Shown here piece by piece: positions 1-8,077 of a stretch of 64,000 nt of DNA. This DNA is from Bacteroidota bacterium (GTDB taxonomy: Bacteria; Bacteroidota; Ignavibacteria; Ignavibacteriales; Ignavibacteriaceae): the NCBI GenBank assembly GCA_021815365.1, contig JAKAGZ010000004.1, forward strand, positions 13,064 to 77,063, read 5' to 3'. The notes under the pieces are model-generated. The model made no database searches. It was given only the letters and a program-made list of their open reading frames with translations, and was not told the origin of the DNA. The number at the start of each line of letters is the position of its first letter. Position 1 is the stretch's first letter. Position numbers and translations under genes: made by a program.

Positions 1-209
1 AAGAAGTAAGAGGCAAAGGCTTTATGATAGGTGTTGAATTAACCAGTGGGTTCTCTGCCAAAAAACTCGCCGGTAAACTTTTGGAGGAAGGATTACTGGT
101 TGGCACATCAGGAGAAAATGTTTTCAGAATATTACCGCAGTTTATAATCGGAGATAGCGAGATTGAAAAGTTCTTAAAAATATTCGGAACCGTGATTGGA
201 TCAGCTTAA
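1..209 (+). CDS. argD: Acetylornithine aminotransferase, C-terminal fragment (argD-like)
   Basis: The reading frame is open from the left edge (first whole codon at 3) and ends at 209, so only about 68 C-terminal residues are visible. They begin E-V-R-G-K-G-F-M-I-G-V-E-L, the typical small-domain strand of class III PLP aminotransferases of the acetylornithine/succinyldiaminopimelate type. The tail matches the usual pattern of these enzymes (G-L-L-V then R-I-L-P). ArgD transfers an amino group from glutamate to N-acetylglutamate semialdehyde. The PLP lysine lies outside the window. Its position just before argR-argG-argH supports argD over other class III aminotransferases, but ornithine or GABA aminotransferases share these features. 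Confidence 0.8.
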   Translation, partial: EVRGKGFMIGVELTSGFSAKKLAGKLLEEGLLVGTSGENVFRILPQFIIGDSEIEKFLKIFGTVIGSA

Positions 210-310
210 AAAAATCTTAGTTACCCAAAAACTTTGTGAGACTTGGTGTGTACTTTTCACATTGTGATCACTTCGTGAGTGTAACTTTTGGCATAGCTAT
301 CGCTTCGCGA

Positions 311-336
311 GTGATCCCTTCCTTTAGTTACACAAA
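311..336 (+). repeat. 26-bp direct repeat, left copy, flanking the GxxExxY gene
   Basis: The 26 bases at 311-336, starting gtgatcccttcc, recur identically at 784-809, just beyond the GxxExxY gene. Around both copies are degenerate cacaaagt/actttgtg strings. The pair brackets a 473-bp unit lying between argD and argR. Confidence 0.85.
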
Positions 337-381
337 GTTTCACAGAGGAAACACAAAGTCGCACAAAGGAGGGAACAAAAA

Positions 382-753
382 ATGAGTGAAAATGAGATTA
401 GTAAAATTATTCTTGATTCTGCATTCAAAATACATACAGCGTTAGGACCCGGATTACTGGAAAGTGCTTATAGAGAGTGCTTGGCTTATGAAATTACTAA
501 GAAAGGATTGATTGTAGAAAAAGAAAAAGCGATACCATTGATTTATGAGGAAGTTAAGATGGATTGTGGATATAGAATTGATTTGCTCGTGAATTCCAAG
601 GTTGTCGTTGAACTAAAAGTAGTCGAAGCTTTCAATGATGTTCATATTGCACAAACACTGACATATATGAAATTATCAGGATGCAAATTAGGATTACTAC
701 TTAACTTTTATACAAAGTCTCTGAAAAATGGGATCAAACGATTAATACTTTGA
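382..753 (+). CDS. GxxExxY family protein (PD-(D/E)XK-like)
   Basis: This 123-residue protein carries the family signature G-P-G-L-L-E-S-A-Y at about residues 23-31. It has a nuclease-like core: Y-R-I-D-L-L-V (about 64-70) followed by V-V-V-E-L-K-V-V (about 74-81), matching the D...ExK arrangement of PD-(D/E)XK folds. The biochemical role of the family is not established; nuclease activity is inference from the fold. A strong Shine-Dalgarno site (aaggaggg, 367-373) sits eight bases before the ATG, better than most neighbours, and is built from the surrounding cacaaagga repeat. The gene separates argD from argR and is bracketed by a perfect 26-bp direct repeat, suggesting arrival as a mobile cassette. 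Confidence 0.85.
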   Translation: MSENEISKIILDSAFKIHTALGPGLLESAYRECLAYEITKKGLIVEKEKAIPLIYEEVKMDCGYRIDLLVNSKVVVELKVVEAFNDVHIAQTLTYMKLSGCKLGLLLNFYTKSLKNGIKRLIL

Positions 754-783
754 GAAACTTTGTGAAGTACTTTGCGGAACTTT

Positions 784-809
784 GTGATCCCTTCCTTTAG
801 TTACACAAA
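784..809 (+). repeat. 26-bp direct repeat, right copy, flanking the GxxExxY gene
   Basis: Identical to 311-336. It ends 27 bases before the argR start codon, so it lies in the argR leader. Confidence 0.85.
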
Positions 810-836
810 AGTTACACGAAGAATAACAGGGATATT

Positions 837-1292
837 ATGTCATCAAAACTGAAAAGATTAAATCGTATAAAAGAGCTGCTGACTGAAGAAGTGATAACAT
901 CACACGAAAGTCTTCTGCAGCTTCTTGCAGAAGAGGGTATTGAAGTTACTCAGGCAACACTGAGCCGCGATTTTGCAGAGCTTGGTGTCATTCGCACAAT
1001 TACTGAAAATGGTCCGCGGTACATTCTCGACACACAGGAATCAGGAAGGCAGGTTGCAAAACTTATCGGCTTTGAAATAATGAACGTTGACTACAATGAG
1101 TCATTAATTGTCGTCAGAACATTAGCCGGACGGGCACAGGGAGTAGCTCATTACATTGACCGGTTGAACGACAAACAAATTTTGGGTACTGTTGCCGGAG
1201 ATGACACAGTGCTGGTAATCCCAAATTCACGAAAGAGTATTCCGGATCTTGTCCAGTTAATTAAAAAAATGATGACTGAACTAAAATTTTGA
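837..1292 (+). CDS. argR: Arginine repressor ArgR
   Basis: ArgR is the arginine-sensing transcription factor of arginine metabolism. It works as a hexamer that binds ARG-box operators when arginine is bound. The 151 residues match the family length. The N-terminal winged helix carries the recognition helix T-L-S-R-D at 41-45, and the C-terminal oligomerisation domain holds the arginine-binding stretch G-T-V-A-G-D-D-T at 117-124. It sits between argD and argG, so autoregulation and control of the arg genes is likely. I could not identify convincing ARG boxes by eye. The stop TGA (1290-1292) lies inside a 9-bp string (attttgaaa) that recurs at 1577-1585. Confidence 0.95.
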   Translation: MSSKLKRLNRIKELLTEEVITSHESLLQLLAEEGIEVTQATLSRDFAELGVIRTITENGPRYILDTQESGRQVAKLIGFEIMNVDYNESLIVVRTLAGRAQGVAHYIDRLNDKQILGTVAGDDTVLVIPNSRKSIPDLVQLIKKMMTELKF

Positions 1293-1294
1293 AA

Positions 1295-1576
1295 ATATTA
1301 GAGCTCCACAAAACTCAAGACGATGGAGTGAAATTAGGCAAGAAGAACTTTGACATTACAGAGAGTTAGATAATAAGGTGATAAGGTTTGGTTTGTGTTT
1401 TTAGTGTGTGTTGCTAAGGTCTGAAGAAAGAGATAAATGAGGTTTTGAATGAAACATTATTATAAAATGAAAAATCTTAGTAACAAATCTAACCCTCCCC
1501 AACCCTTAACCTTATTACTTTAGAAACTAAAATAGTTTGTCATTTTTTAAAACATTAACTGAGTTTTGTAAAGAAC
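1295..1576. repeat. Non-coding nested-palindrome region between argR and argG
   Basis: No gene is seen in the roughly 315 bases between argR and argG. Instead there are three layers of inverted repeats. The outermost is acaaaactca (1308-1317) against tgagttttgt (1560-1569). Next is 1372-1391 (AATAAGGTGATAAGG...) against 1499-1516 (...ACCTTATT). Innermost is GTTGCTAAG (1410-1418) against CTTAGTAAC (1476-1484). The two inner layers have the same design as hairpins in the elements at 35257 and 61998. A 9-bp direct repeat, ATTTTGAAA, flanks the region (1286-1294 and 1577-1585), but the outer inverted repeat is not flush with it, so the exact borders are uncertain. It also forms the leader region of argG. 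Confidence 0.6.
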
Positions 1577-1607
1577 ATTTTGAAATTATTTATAAGGAGA
1601 AAATAAA

Positions 1608-2828
1608 TTGTCAATCAAAAAAATTGTTGTTGCTTATTCAGGCGGGCTTGATACTTCAGTCATGGTTAAATGGCTGAGCGAAAAATATAATGCTGAGATA
1701 GTTACTGCTACCGGGTTTTTAGGACAGGTAAAAGAAATCCAGGGCGTGGAAGAAAAAGCAAAACGAACCGGTGCTGTAAAATCTTATGTGATGGACCTGA
1801 GAGAAGAGTTTCTTAAAGATTATGTGTGGAAAGCATTGAAAGCCGGAGCGCTGTATGAAGGAGTTTACCCGATGGCTACTTCAATCGGCAGACCACTGCT
1901 TGCAAAAATGCTGGTTGATACTGCAATTAAAGAAGGTGCTGATGCCGTTGCTCACGGATGCACCGGCAAAGGAAACGACCAGGTAAGGTTTGAAGTTGCT
2001 GTGCAGACTTTAGCTCCTCATCTGAAAGTTATTGCACCATTGAGGGAATGGGAATTCAAAAGCAGAGAAGAGGAAATGGACTACGCAATTAAAAATAATA
2101 TTCCTGTTAATGCTACAAAAAGTTCTCCATATTCTACTGATGAAAATCTCTGGGGAATTTCAATCGAATGCGGCGTGCTTGAGGATCCGACAGTCGCACC
2201 TCCTGAAGATGCTTACCAGATTACCGCAAATCCAAAATTCGCTCCCGACCAGCCTGAAAGTGTTGAGATCGGGTTTGAAAAAGGAATACCGGTAAGTCTG
2301 AATGGGATCGAACGAAGCGCTGTGGAATTAGTAACTGAATTAAGAAATATTGGCGCCAAACATGGCGTAGGAAGACTTGACCTGGTTGAAAACAGGGTTG
2401 TGGGAATTAAGTCAAGAGAAATATACGAAGCTCCTGCAGCAGTAATTCTTCACACTGCTCATTCCGAGCTTGAAAGGTTGGTTCTTGATAAAGAAACATT
2501 CCGATTCAAGCAGGATGTTTCAAACAAAGTTGCAAATTTAATTTACGATGGTCTCTGGTATTCGCCGTTGCTCAAATCGTTAACTGCTTTTGTTGATGTA
2601 ACGCAGGAAAAAGTTACCGGTGAAGTCAGGCTTGAGCTTTTCAAAGGAAGCATAAAAACTCTGTCGAGACAATCACAATTCAGCCTCTACAGCAAAGAGC
2701 TTGCAACATACACTTCCGATGATACTTTTGACCATAAAGCTTCTGAAGGATTTATAAAATTATTTGGATTGCCTTACAAAACTTTATCGCAGGTGCAAAA
2801 CGCAGTAAAAGAAGAGGAAACAATTTAA
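1608..2828 (+). CDS. argG: Argininosuccinate synthase
   Basis: ArgG joins citrulline and aspartate with ATP to give argininosuccinate, the penultimate step of arginine synthesis. The 406-residue protein has the PP-loop Y-S-G-G-L-D-T-S at 10-17 and the family signature [12 protein letters not shown] at 118-129. The start is TTG, supported by aaggaga (1594-1600) seven bases upstream and by the position of the PP-loop. The stop overlaps the argH start by one base (taATG), so the two are translationally coupled. The leader holds the nested-palindrome region described separately, which could affect transcription entering argG. Confidence 0.97.
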   Translation: MSIKKIVVAYSGGLDTSVMVKWLSEKYNAEIVTATGFLGQVKEIQGVEEKAKRTGAVKSYVMDLREEFLKDYVWKALKAGALYEGVYPMATSIGRPLLAKMLVDTAIKEGADAVAHGCTGKGNDQVRFEVAVQTLAPHLKVIAPLREWEFKSREEEMDYAIKNNIPVNATKSSPYSTDENLWGISIECGVLEDPTVAPPEDAYQITANPKFAPDQPESVEIGFEKGIPVSLNGIERSAVELVTELRNIGAKHGVGRLDLVENRVVGIKSREIYEAPAAVILHTAHSELERLVLDKETFRFKQDVSNKVANLIYDGLWYSPLLKSLTAFVDVTQEKVTGEVRLELFKGSIKTLSRQSQFSLYSKELATYTSDDTFDHKASEGFIKLFGLPYKTLSQVQNAVKEEETI

Positions 2829-4198
2829 TGCTCTGGGGCGGAAGGTTTAATGAGGAACTTGATTCAAATGCTCTTAAGTTTTCTTCATCACTTAATGCAG
2901 ATATTAATTTAATTGAAGAAGACATAGCAGGAAGTAAAGCCCACGCATTGATGCTCGCAAAAGTAAAGCTAATTTCAAAAGAAGAAGCAAAAAAAATCAC
3001 AGCAGGTCTCGATAAAATTCTAAAGGAATGGAAAAACAGAAGCTGGAATCCCGATCCTGAAAAATTTGAAGACATACATTCCGCAATTGAGTTAAAACTT
3101 TTTGAGCTGATCGGTGACACAGCGGGAAAACTTCACACTGGCAGAAGCAGAAATGACCAGGTTGCAACAGATTTGAGATTGTGGATAAAAAAAGCCTGCG
3201 GTGAATTAACAAAACTTGCTGAAAACTTGCAGCATGTACTTTTGAAAATTGCAGATAAAAATACAGGAACAATCATTCCTGGCTACACACATCTTCAGAG
3301 AGCGCAGCCCATCTCACTTGCATTTCATTTATTAGCTTATGTAGAAATGTTAGAGAGAGATAAAAAGAGATTTAAGTTCGTAAAAAAATCTGCGAACTCC
3401 TCCCCTCTTGGTTCGGGTGCGCTTGCCGGCTCAACTCTTCCGCTCGACAGAAATTTTACAAGTAAACAATTGGGATTTGAAACTCCGACTGCAAATGCGC
3501 TCGATTCAGTTTCAGACAGAGATTTCATACTCGATTTTCTGAACGCCTGCTCAATCGGGATGATGCACCTCAGCAGGCTTTCTGAAGAAATAATAATCTG
3601 GTCAACTGCCGAATGGAATTTCCTGGAATTAGGCGATGCATTCACTACAGGTTCATCGCTGATGCCTCAGAAGAAAAATCCCGATCTTGCAGAATTGATC
3701 AGAGGTAAAACGGGAAAAGTTTACGGCAATTACATTGCGCTGGCAGCGGCAATGAAATCGCTTCCGTTAAGCTACAACAGGGATCTCCAGGAAGACAAGG
3801 AACCAATGTTCGATTCATATTTCACTTACGGAGCTTCGCTTGAAATAATGTCAGCGATGTTAAGCTCAGCTAAATTCAACAAAGAAAGATTTGCATCCGA
3901 ATTAAAAAACGATTTCCTTCTGGCTACTGATCTTGCAGACTGGCTCGTGCTAAAATCTATACCTTTCAGGGAAGCACATCGCATAGTTGGAGAAATAATA
4001 AAAAGACTCGAAGCTGAGAGAAAAAATTTTGGTTCCGTCTCTTTAGAATTTTTACAAAGCATTCATCCTGCATTTGATAAGACTGTGCTTAAATGTTTTG
4101 AAATTAATTCAGCGCTTAAAAACAAAAAAACTTACGGCTCGCCAAATCCTGAATTAGCAAAAAAAGAAATTAAGGAATGGCTGAAAAAAGTAAGATAA
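2828..4198 (+). CDS. argH: Argininosuccinate lyase
   Basis: ArgH splits argininosuccinate into arginine and fumarate, completing the pathway begun by the upstream genes. The 456 residues match the fumarase/aspartase superfamily: T-G-R-S-R-N-D at 104-110, Y-T-H-L-Q-R-A-Q-P at 153-161 with the catalytic threonine-histidine pair, and the signature loop G-S-S-L-M-P-Q-K-K-N-P-D at 275-286. It is coupled to argG by a one-base overlap. Its stop codon TAA (4196-4198) lies inside the 7-bp target duplication (ATAATAA, 4195-4201) of a miniature element. The insertion therefore sits exactly at the gene end without changing the protein. Confidence 0.97.
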   Translation: MLWGGRFNEELDSNALKFSSSLNADINLIEEDIAGSKAHALMLAKVKLISKEEAKKITAGLDKILKEWKNRSWNPDPEKFEDIHSAIELKLFELIGDTAGKLHTGRSRNDQVATDLRLWIKKACGELTKLAENLQHVLLKIADKNTGTIIPGYTHLQRAQPISLAFHLLAYVEMLERDKKRFKFVKKSANSSPLGSGALAGSTLPLDRNFTSKQLGFETPTANALDSVSDRDFILDFLNACSIGMMHLSRLSEEIIIWSTAEWNFLELGDAFTTGSSLMPQKKNPDLAELIRGKTGKVYGNYIALAAAMKSLPLSYNRDLQEDKEPMFDSYFTYGASLEIMSAMLSSAKFNKERFASELKNDFLLATDLADWLVLKSIPFREAHRIVGEIIKRLEAERKNFGSVSLEFLQSIHPAFDKTVLKCFEINSALKNKKTYGSPNPELAKKEIKEWLKKVR

Positions 4199-4201
4199 TA
4201 A

Positions 4202-4285
4202 CTGAAGTTACGCAAACAATAGCAAAGCAAGAGATGACATCTTTATAAAAGAAAAGACGTCATCTCTATATCTGAGTAAGTTCAG
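4202..4285. mobile_element. Family II miniature element, 84-bp internally shortened copy
   Basis: The element begins CTGAAGTTACGCAAAC and its reverse complement begins CTGAACTTACTCAGAT. Both arms then run into GAGATGAC(A/G)TCTTT. It is flanked by perfect 7-bp direct repeats ATAATAA at 4195-4201 and 4286-4292. The left and right arms match those of the 7707 and 58539 copies, but the middle is missing. The 3' end of the hsdR remnant reads through it on the minus strand. Confidence 0.85.
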
Positions 4286-4975
4286 ATAATAAGATATTTC
4301 AACATCATAACCATCATTAACCTTAAGAGTATATTCGCTTACAATATTTTCGTGGAAGAATGCGAAGGTTCTTTTATCAGGAGTTGCAGTTAAGCCAATC
4401 ATAAATGCATCGAAGTAATCAAGCACCTGTTTCCAGAGGTTGTATATTGAACGGTGGCATTCATCAATAATTATAAAATCAAACGTCTCAATCGGAATAG
4501 CAGGATTGTAAGCAACCTCAAACGATAAAGATGTCATCTTTAATAATCTCTGTCTTAAGCTATCTTCCTGTTTACTCCATTCATATAAAGTTTCAGGTTT
4601 ATGGAAATGAAATATTTCTCTTTGTCGTGGTGAAGGATCACGGGCATCTGTAAATAAAGTTTCTGTTCCCGTTGATTCATACTGGAAGGGAAGTATTTCA
4701 TCTTTGCGGATGTATTTCAGATTATCAGCAGAATAACGAGTAGTCTGATCATGAACAGCACTAAGGGTAACACCTTCTTTTTTTGCTTCGATTACTCCAA
4801 TAGGTTTTCTATCAACGAACAGAATATAATCTGCGGAACCTGATTCGGTAGGATATTCACGCACAGCAATCCCCGGTGCTGAAGAAGGATTAAAATCTTT
4901 TAAATCCTGAACAATCCAGCCAGCTTGCTGAAGCTGCTTATCAATATTTTGCCGTGCCAGTTGTTCAGGGGTCAA
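4208..4975 (-). pseudogene. hsdR: Type I restriction enzyme R subunit (HsdR), internally deleted and truncated
   Basis: HsdR is the ATP-driven translocase/nuclease of type I restriction systems. The preferred start is TTG at 4975-4973, with aagggg six bases upstream and the usual family opening L-T-P-E-Q-L-A-R-Q; an in-frame ATG lies at 5011. The N-terminal nuclease region has S-A-D-Y-I-L-F-V then I-G-V-I-E-A-K-K, the D...ExK site. Helicase motif II (D-E-C-H-R-S) and motif III (L-T-A-T-P) are present. The stretch that should hold Walker A (GxGKT) is absent: the sequence jumps from the [10 protein letters not shown] region straight to [10 protein letters not shown]. The frame then ends about 30 codons into a miniature element. 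Only about 255 residues remain of the roughly 800 or more expected, and no hsdM or hsdS is nearby. Confidence 0.85.
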
Positions 4976-5161
4976 TATTATCCCCTTCGAAGTATATAAC
5001 CACGAAACCAATGTAAAATACTTTCCTCATCTGCAAACTACTATTACTAAAGCTCCTAATTTTTAAGCGTTAACCCCAAATTAATAAGAAAAGCAGTAAT
5101 GCAAAAGAAAAAAAATTGTAAAATTCGTCACGTGAAAATTTTATGTATTACCTAAAACTAA

Positions 5162-5190
5162 AAAAAGGAGCGTTCTTCACGCTCCTTTTT
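5162..5190 (-). terminator. Rho-independent terminator of the metalloprotease gene
   Basis: A perfect 11-bp stem AAAAAGGAGCG (5162-5172) / CGCTCCTTTTT (5180-5190) with a 7-base loop lies 14 bases beyond the metalloprotease stop on the minus strand. A T-rich tail follows. The symmetric A/T flanks could let it work in both directions. Confidence 0.9.
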
Positions 5191-5203
5191 CAACTGTTGA
5201 GAT

Positions 5204-7663
5204 TTATTTCTCCGGAAATAAAATTTTCTGTATTCGGTCTCTGCTGTCCTGAAGATGTGCTTTCGTTTCTCTGTTAGCAGACCTTGAAATATTTTTTTTA
5301 ATCATTAAATCCAGATCAGTCAGTCCTGCTCTGAGTAATGCTCTTGCTTCACCAGGAAGCGGCGTGGGAGGAGGCAGCCTGAAACCAGGCGGAAGGTTTG
5401 CCGGCGGTGTGAATGGTTTCGGATTTAATTTGCCGTCAATGGCATCAAGATATGCGCTCTGCAAATTACGCCGGTAAATATCAATATTGATACCCTGTGA
5501 TTTTAATTCACTCCAGATTCCACTCTGCAGTTCAGTCAACATTTGTGAAAGAGTATATGAATCAGCATTTAATGCTGTCGTATTTATGATCCTTGCCATC
5601 CTGTCATTATTGAGTAAAATGTTCAGCAGATTTCTCTGACCTGCCAGAACTCTATCCATCGTCCCTGTCGGTTCAATTCTGTAAATAATATCATTCTTAA
5701 TCAATTCTTTCGGAGTAGTGAAGCCTTCTTTCTGCAGAAAAGTCATCGCTTCTGTTTGTTTAGCTTTTGGTACCGGTGTATGAAGCACTCCTTCCTGCCC
5801 TGCAACACGCTCTGTGTTAACAACTCCGCCTATGATATTTGCCACGTGACCAAGTTCCCTGTTCCTCTGTGCAAATAACTGGTTATACATTTCTGCAAGT
5901 GTGCTGTAATCTTCACCAGGTTTAGTTGTTGCTTTCATGAGCATATCGGAAATTCTCAAAAGATTTTTTAATCCATAAGCTGTAGATTTAACAGCGTCAT
6001 CTCCCAGGTCTTCAGTCTGTGCAGTTGGATCAATTCCATCTGCACTGCCAAACCTGAGATAAGGTTCTGTCTCCTGCCTGTCAGCAATTTTATTCAGTTC
6101 AGGTTTTTCTTCATCAGGAGTCTTTGCGTCAAAGATCGGTTTATATCCCCACTCAACAGCGAATTTATCATAAGGACCGATCATTGGAATTAATCTTGCA
6201 TTATCGCCCGGCTGTGCAACATAATTAAATCTGCCGTAGTCCATTATAGAAGGCTCGTCACCATATTTTGCTGTAAATGCTGCACTGCGCAGACTATCAA
6301 CTGGATATTGTGAACTCGCTTTCATATTGTGAGGGAAACCAAGCGTATGCCCGACTTCGTGTGCGGCTACATATTCTAAAAGCTGTCCCATCAGTGAATC
6401 AGGCAGCGGTAAGTGAGAAGCTCGCGGATCAAGATCACCAACCTGTATAAAGTACCAGTTTCTTACGAGATTCATTACATTGTGAAAGAATCCAATGTCT
6501 GAATCAAGTATTTCACCTGTCCTCGGGTCGCTGATATGCGGACCGTAGGCATTTTCAGTTTCAGAAGGCAGCCATCTTATCGTTGAATAGCGTGCATCTT
6601 CGGAACTCCAGTTTGGATCTTGTTCAACTGTCGGTGCATCTTTTGCAATGATTGCATTTTTAAATCCGGCTTTTTCAAAAGCAGGCTGCCAGTCTTCAAC
6701 GCCCTTTTTTAACCACGGGCGCCATTTATCAGGTACGCCTCTGTCAATATAATAAACGATTGGTTTAACAGGTTCGCTTAATCCACCGTGCATTATTGCT
6801 GCAGTATCTTTTGGTTCCAGTCTCCATCTTGCGATAAAACTTCTTTTCTCTGCCCGCTGCGAATCGTATCCGTAATCATAATGTGTAACGCTAAAATAAC
6901 CAACGCGTGCATCAACAAGACGCGGCTTCATCGGTTTTTCAGGAAGCCTTACCATCGAATGATGCATAGTTATAGAAATAGTACTCAACGAATTATCAAC
7001 CGGTACAGCCGAAGCTGCATAAGTCAATGTAGCCTGAATTTCAAGATTATCGGGAAACACTTTTATAAAATCAATGAATGACCTTTTCGGATCGAGTCTT
7101 TGCACTTTAAATCTTTCTCTGTTAAATCTGCTTAACCCGAGTTCTGCAACATCAGTTGTAAACAGTTCCGTTACATCAATTACAACTGCAGAGCTGTCAT
7201 TATTATAAGCTTGAATGTTAAAAGCCATTAACACTGGCGGCTGATTAGCCTTTTTTACAGCATAAGAAATTGGCAGTGAATCGGCAGCCATAGATGCGAA
7301 CAAAACACTTCTCAGCAAAACTTTATCTCCTTTTTCTTCCCATCGCACCACCTGCTGATTAACAGCATCTCCGCCATACCCCAAACCTGATTGAGTTTTA
7401 GCCTGCGTGGTTACCAAAAGAAAATCTTTATCAAATTCCTTGAACGGGATCTCGAAATAATATTTATCCTTGACGAGATGAACAATAAAAAGTCCCTTCC
7501 AGGTTTTTGCATCCTTTGTGATCACTTCGCTGTATTTCTTTAACCCGCCCTTGCCCTGATTTTCTTTGGCTTTATTCATGTCAGGTTTTTCCTGTGCAGG
7601 TAAATTCGCAGGCAGCAAAATGTACAGAAGAGTAACAAAAAACAGCAGAATTATTTTTTTCAT
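5204..7663 (-). CDS. Secreted zinc-dependent metalloprotease (DUF5117/DUF4953 type)
   Basis: This 819-residue protein starts with a signal peptide (K-K-I-I-L-L-F-F...A-Q, about 1-24) and is probably exported. The zinc site H-E-V-G-H-T-L-G-F-P-H-N lies at about 434-445, giving the HExxHxxGxxH form of metzincin proteases. A nearby S-I-M-D-Y-G-R could be the Met-turn. The order of regions (N-terminal DUF5118-like segment, DUF5117, catalytic DUF4953 region) fits a broad Bacteroidota/Ignavibacteriota family of uncharacterised secreted proteases; substrates are unknown. Family II element copy 2 sits 43 bases upstream of the start codon, so it may affect the promoter. A strong terminator follows the gene, and it appears monocistronic. 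Confidence 0.9.
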   Translation of the reverse strand: MKKIILLFFVTLLYILLPANLPAQEKPDMNKAKENQGKGGLKKYSEVITKDAKTWKGLFIVHLVKDKYYFEIPFKEFDKDFLLVTTQAKTQSGLGYGGDAVNQQVVRWEEKGDKVLLRSVLFASMAADSLPISYAVKKANQPPVLMAFNIQAYNNDSSAVVIDVTELFTTDVAELGLSRFNRERFKVQRLDPKRSFIDFIKVFPDNLEIQATLTYAASAVPVDNSLSTISITMHHSMVRLPEKPMKPRLVDARVGYFSVTHYDYGYDSQRAEKRSFIARWRLEPKDTAAIMHGGLSEPVKPIVYYIDRGVPDKWRPWLKKGVEDWQPAFEKAGFKNAIIAKDAPTVEQDPNWSSEDARYSTIRWLPSETENAYGPHISDPRTGEILDSDIGFFHNVMNLVRNWYFIQVGDLDPRASHLPLPDSLMGQLLEYVAAHEVGHTLGFPHNMKASSQYPVDSLRSAAFTAKYGDEPSIMDYGRFNYVAQPGDNARLIPMIGPYDKFAVEWGYKPIFDAKTPDEEKPELNKIADRQETEPYLRFGSADGIDPTAQTEDLGDDAVKSTAYGLKNLLRISDMLMKATTKPGEDYSTLAEMYNQLFAQRNRELGHVANIIGGVVNTERVAGQEGVLHTPVPKAKQTEAMTFLQKEGFTTPKELIKNDIIYRIEPTGTMDRVLAGQRNLLNILLNNDRMARIINTTALNADSYTLSQMLTELQSGIWSELKSQGINIDIYRRNLQSAYLDAIDGKLNPKPFTPPANLPPGFRLPPPTPLPGEARALLRAGLTDLDLMIKKNISRSANRETKAHLQDSRDRIQKILFPEK

Positions 7664-7706
7664 ATAGCCCTCTGATTGGTTTTGAGTTTTATTTTTTAAT
7701 TACTAA

Positions 7707-7850
7707 CAGGACTTACGCAGATAGAGAGATGACATCTTTTTGCTTCTAAAAAATATACCGATAAAAACAGCATTACTTTCGAAAAAATAAATATCAATTC
7801 TTTTATAAAAGATGTCATCTCTTGCTTCGTTATTGTTTGCGTAACTTCAG
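7707..7850. mobile_element. Family II miniature element, 144-bp copy
   Basis: It is flanked by perfect 7-bp direct repeats TTACTAA (7700-7706 and 7851-7857). Its ends are CAGGACTTACGCAG and, on the other strand, CTGAAGTTACGC, each followed by GAGATGACATCTTTT. The interior is nearly the same as the 58539 copy (shared tctaaaaaatataccgat). It contains no reading frame of note. It lies between the metalloprotease start and the HEPN/MNT genes. In 7858-8077 I see nothing else I can name. Confidence 0.88.
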
Positions 7851-8077
7851 TTACTAACCGAATTATGAGACGAACTGAAAGACAAATTTAATCTAAACAT
7901 TGATGCTCTGACTTGCAATAAAAATTTGATGTGTGGTATAGCACTGTGGTGCGAGCACGGTATTTCTGCTACTAAAACTTTCAGCTTATTACTTTCAATA
8001 TCCAACCACAATCATCATAAATAGAAATTGTTAATAGACGGAGGTTATCATATATTAGCAAATAATAATTTATCATT

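Noticed and set aside
1293-1607. ARG-box operators upstream of argG
   Set aside because: Only loose AT-rich partial matches were seen; none fits the paired 18-bp consensus well enough to list.
4976-5011. ATG start at 5011 for the HsdR remnant
   Set aside because: The family opening (L-T-P-E-Q) and a good aagggg site point to TTG 4975.
7858-8077. Possible hairpin or small RNA near 7930-7970 (gtggtgcgagcacgg)
   Set aside because: The pairing is short and interrupted, with no poly-T tail or repeat elsewhere in the window.
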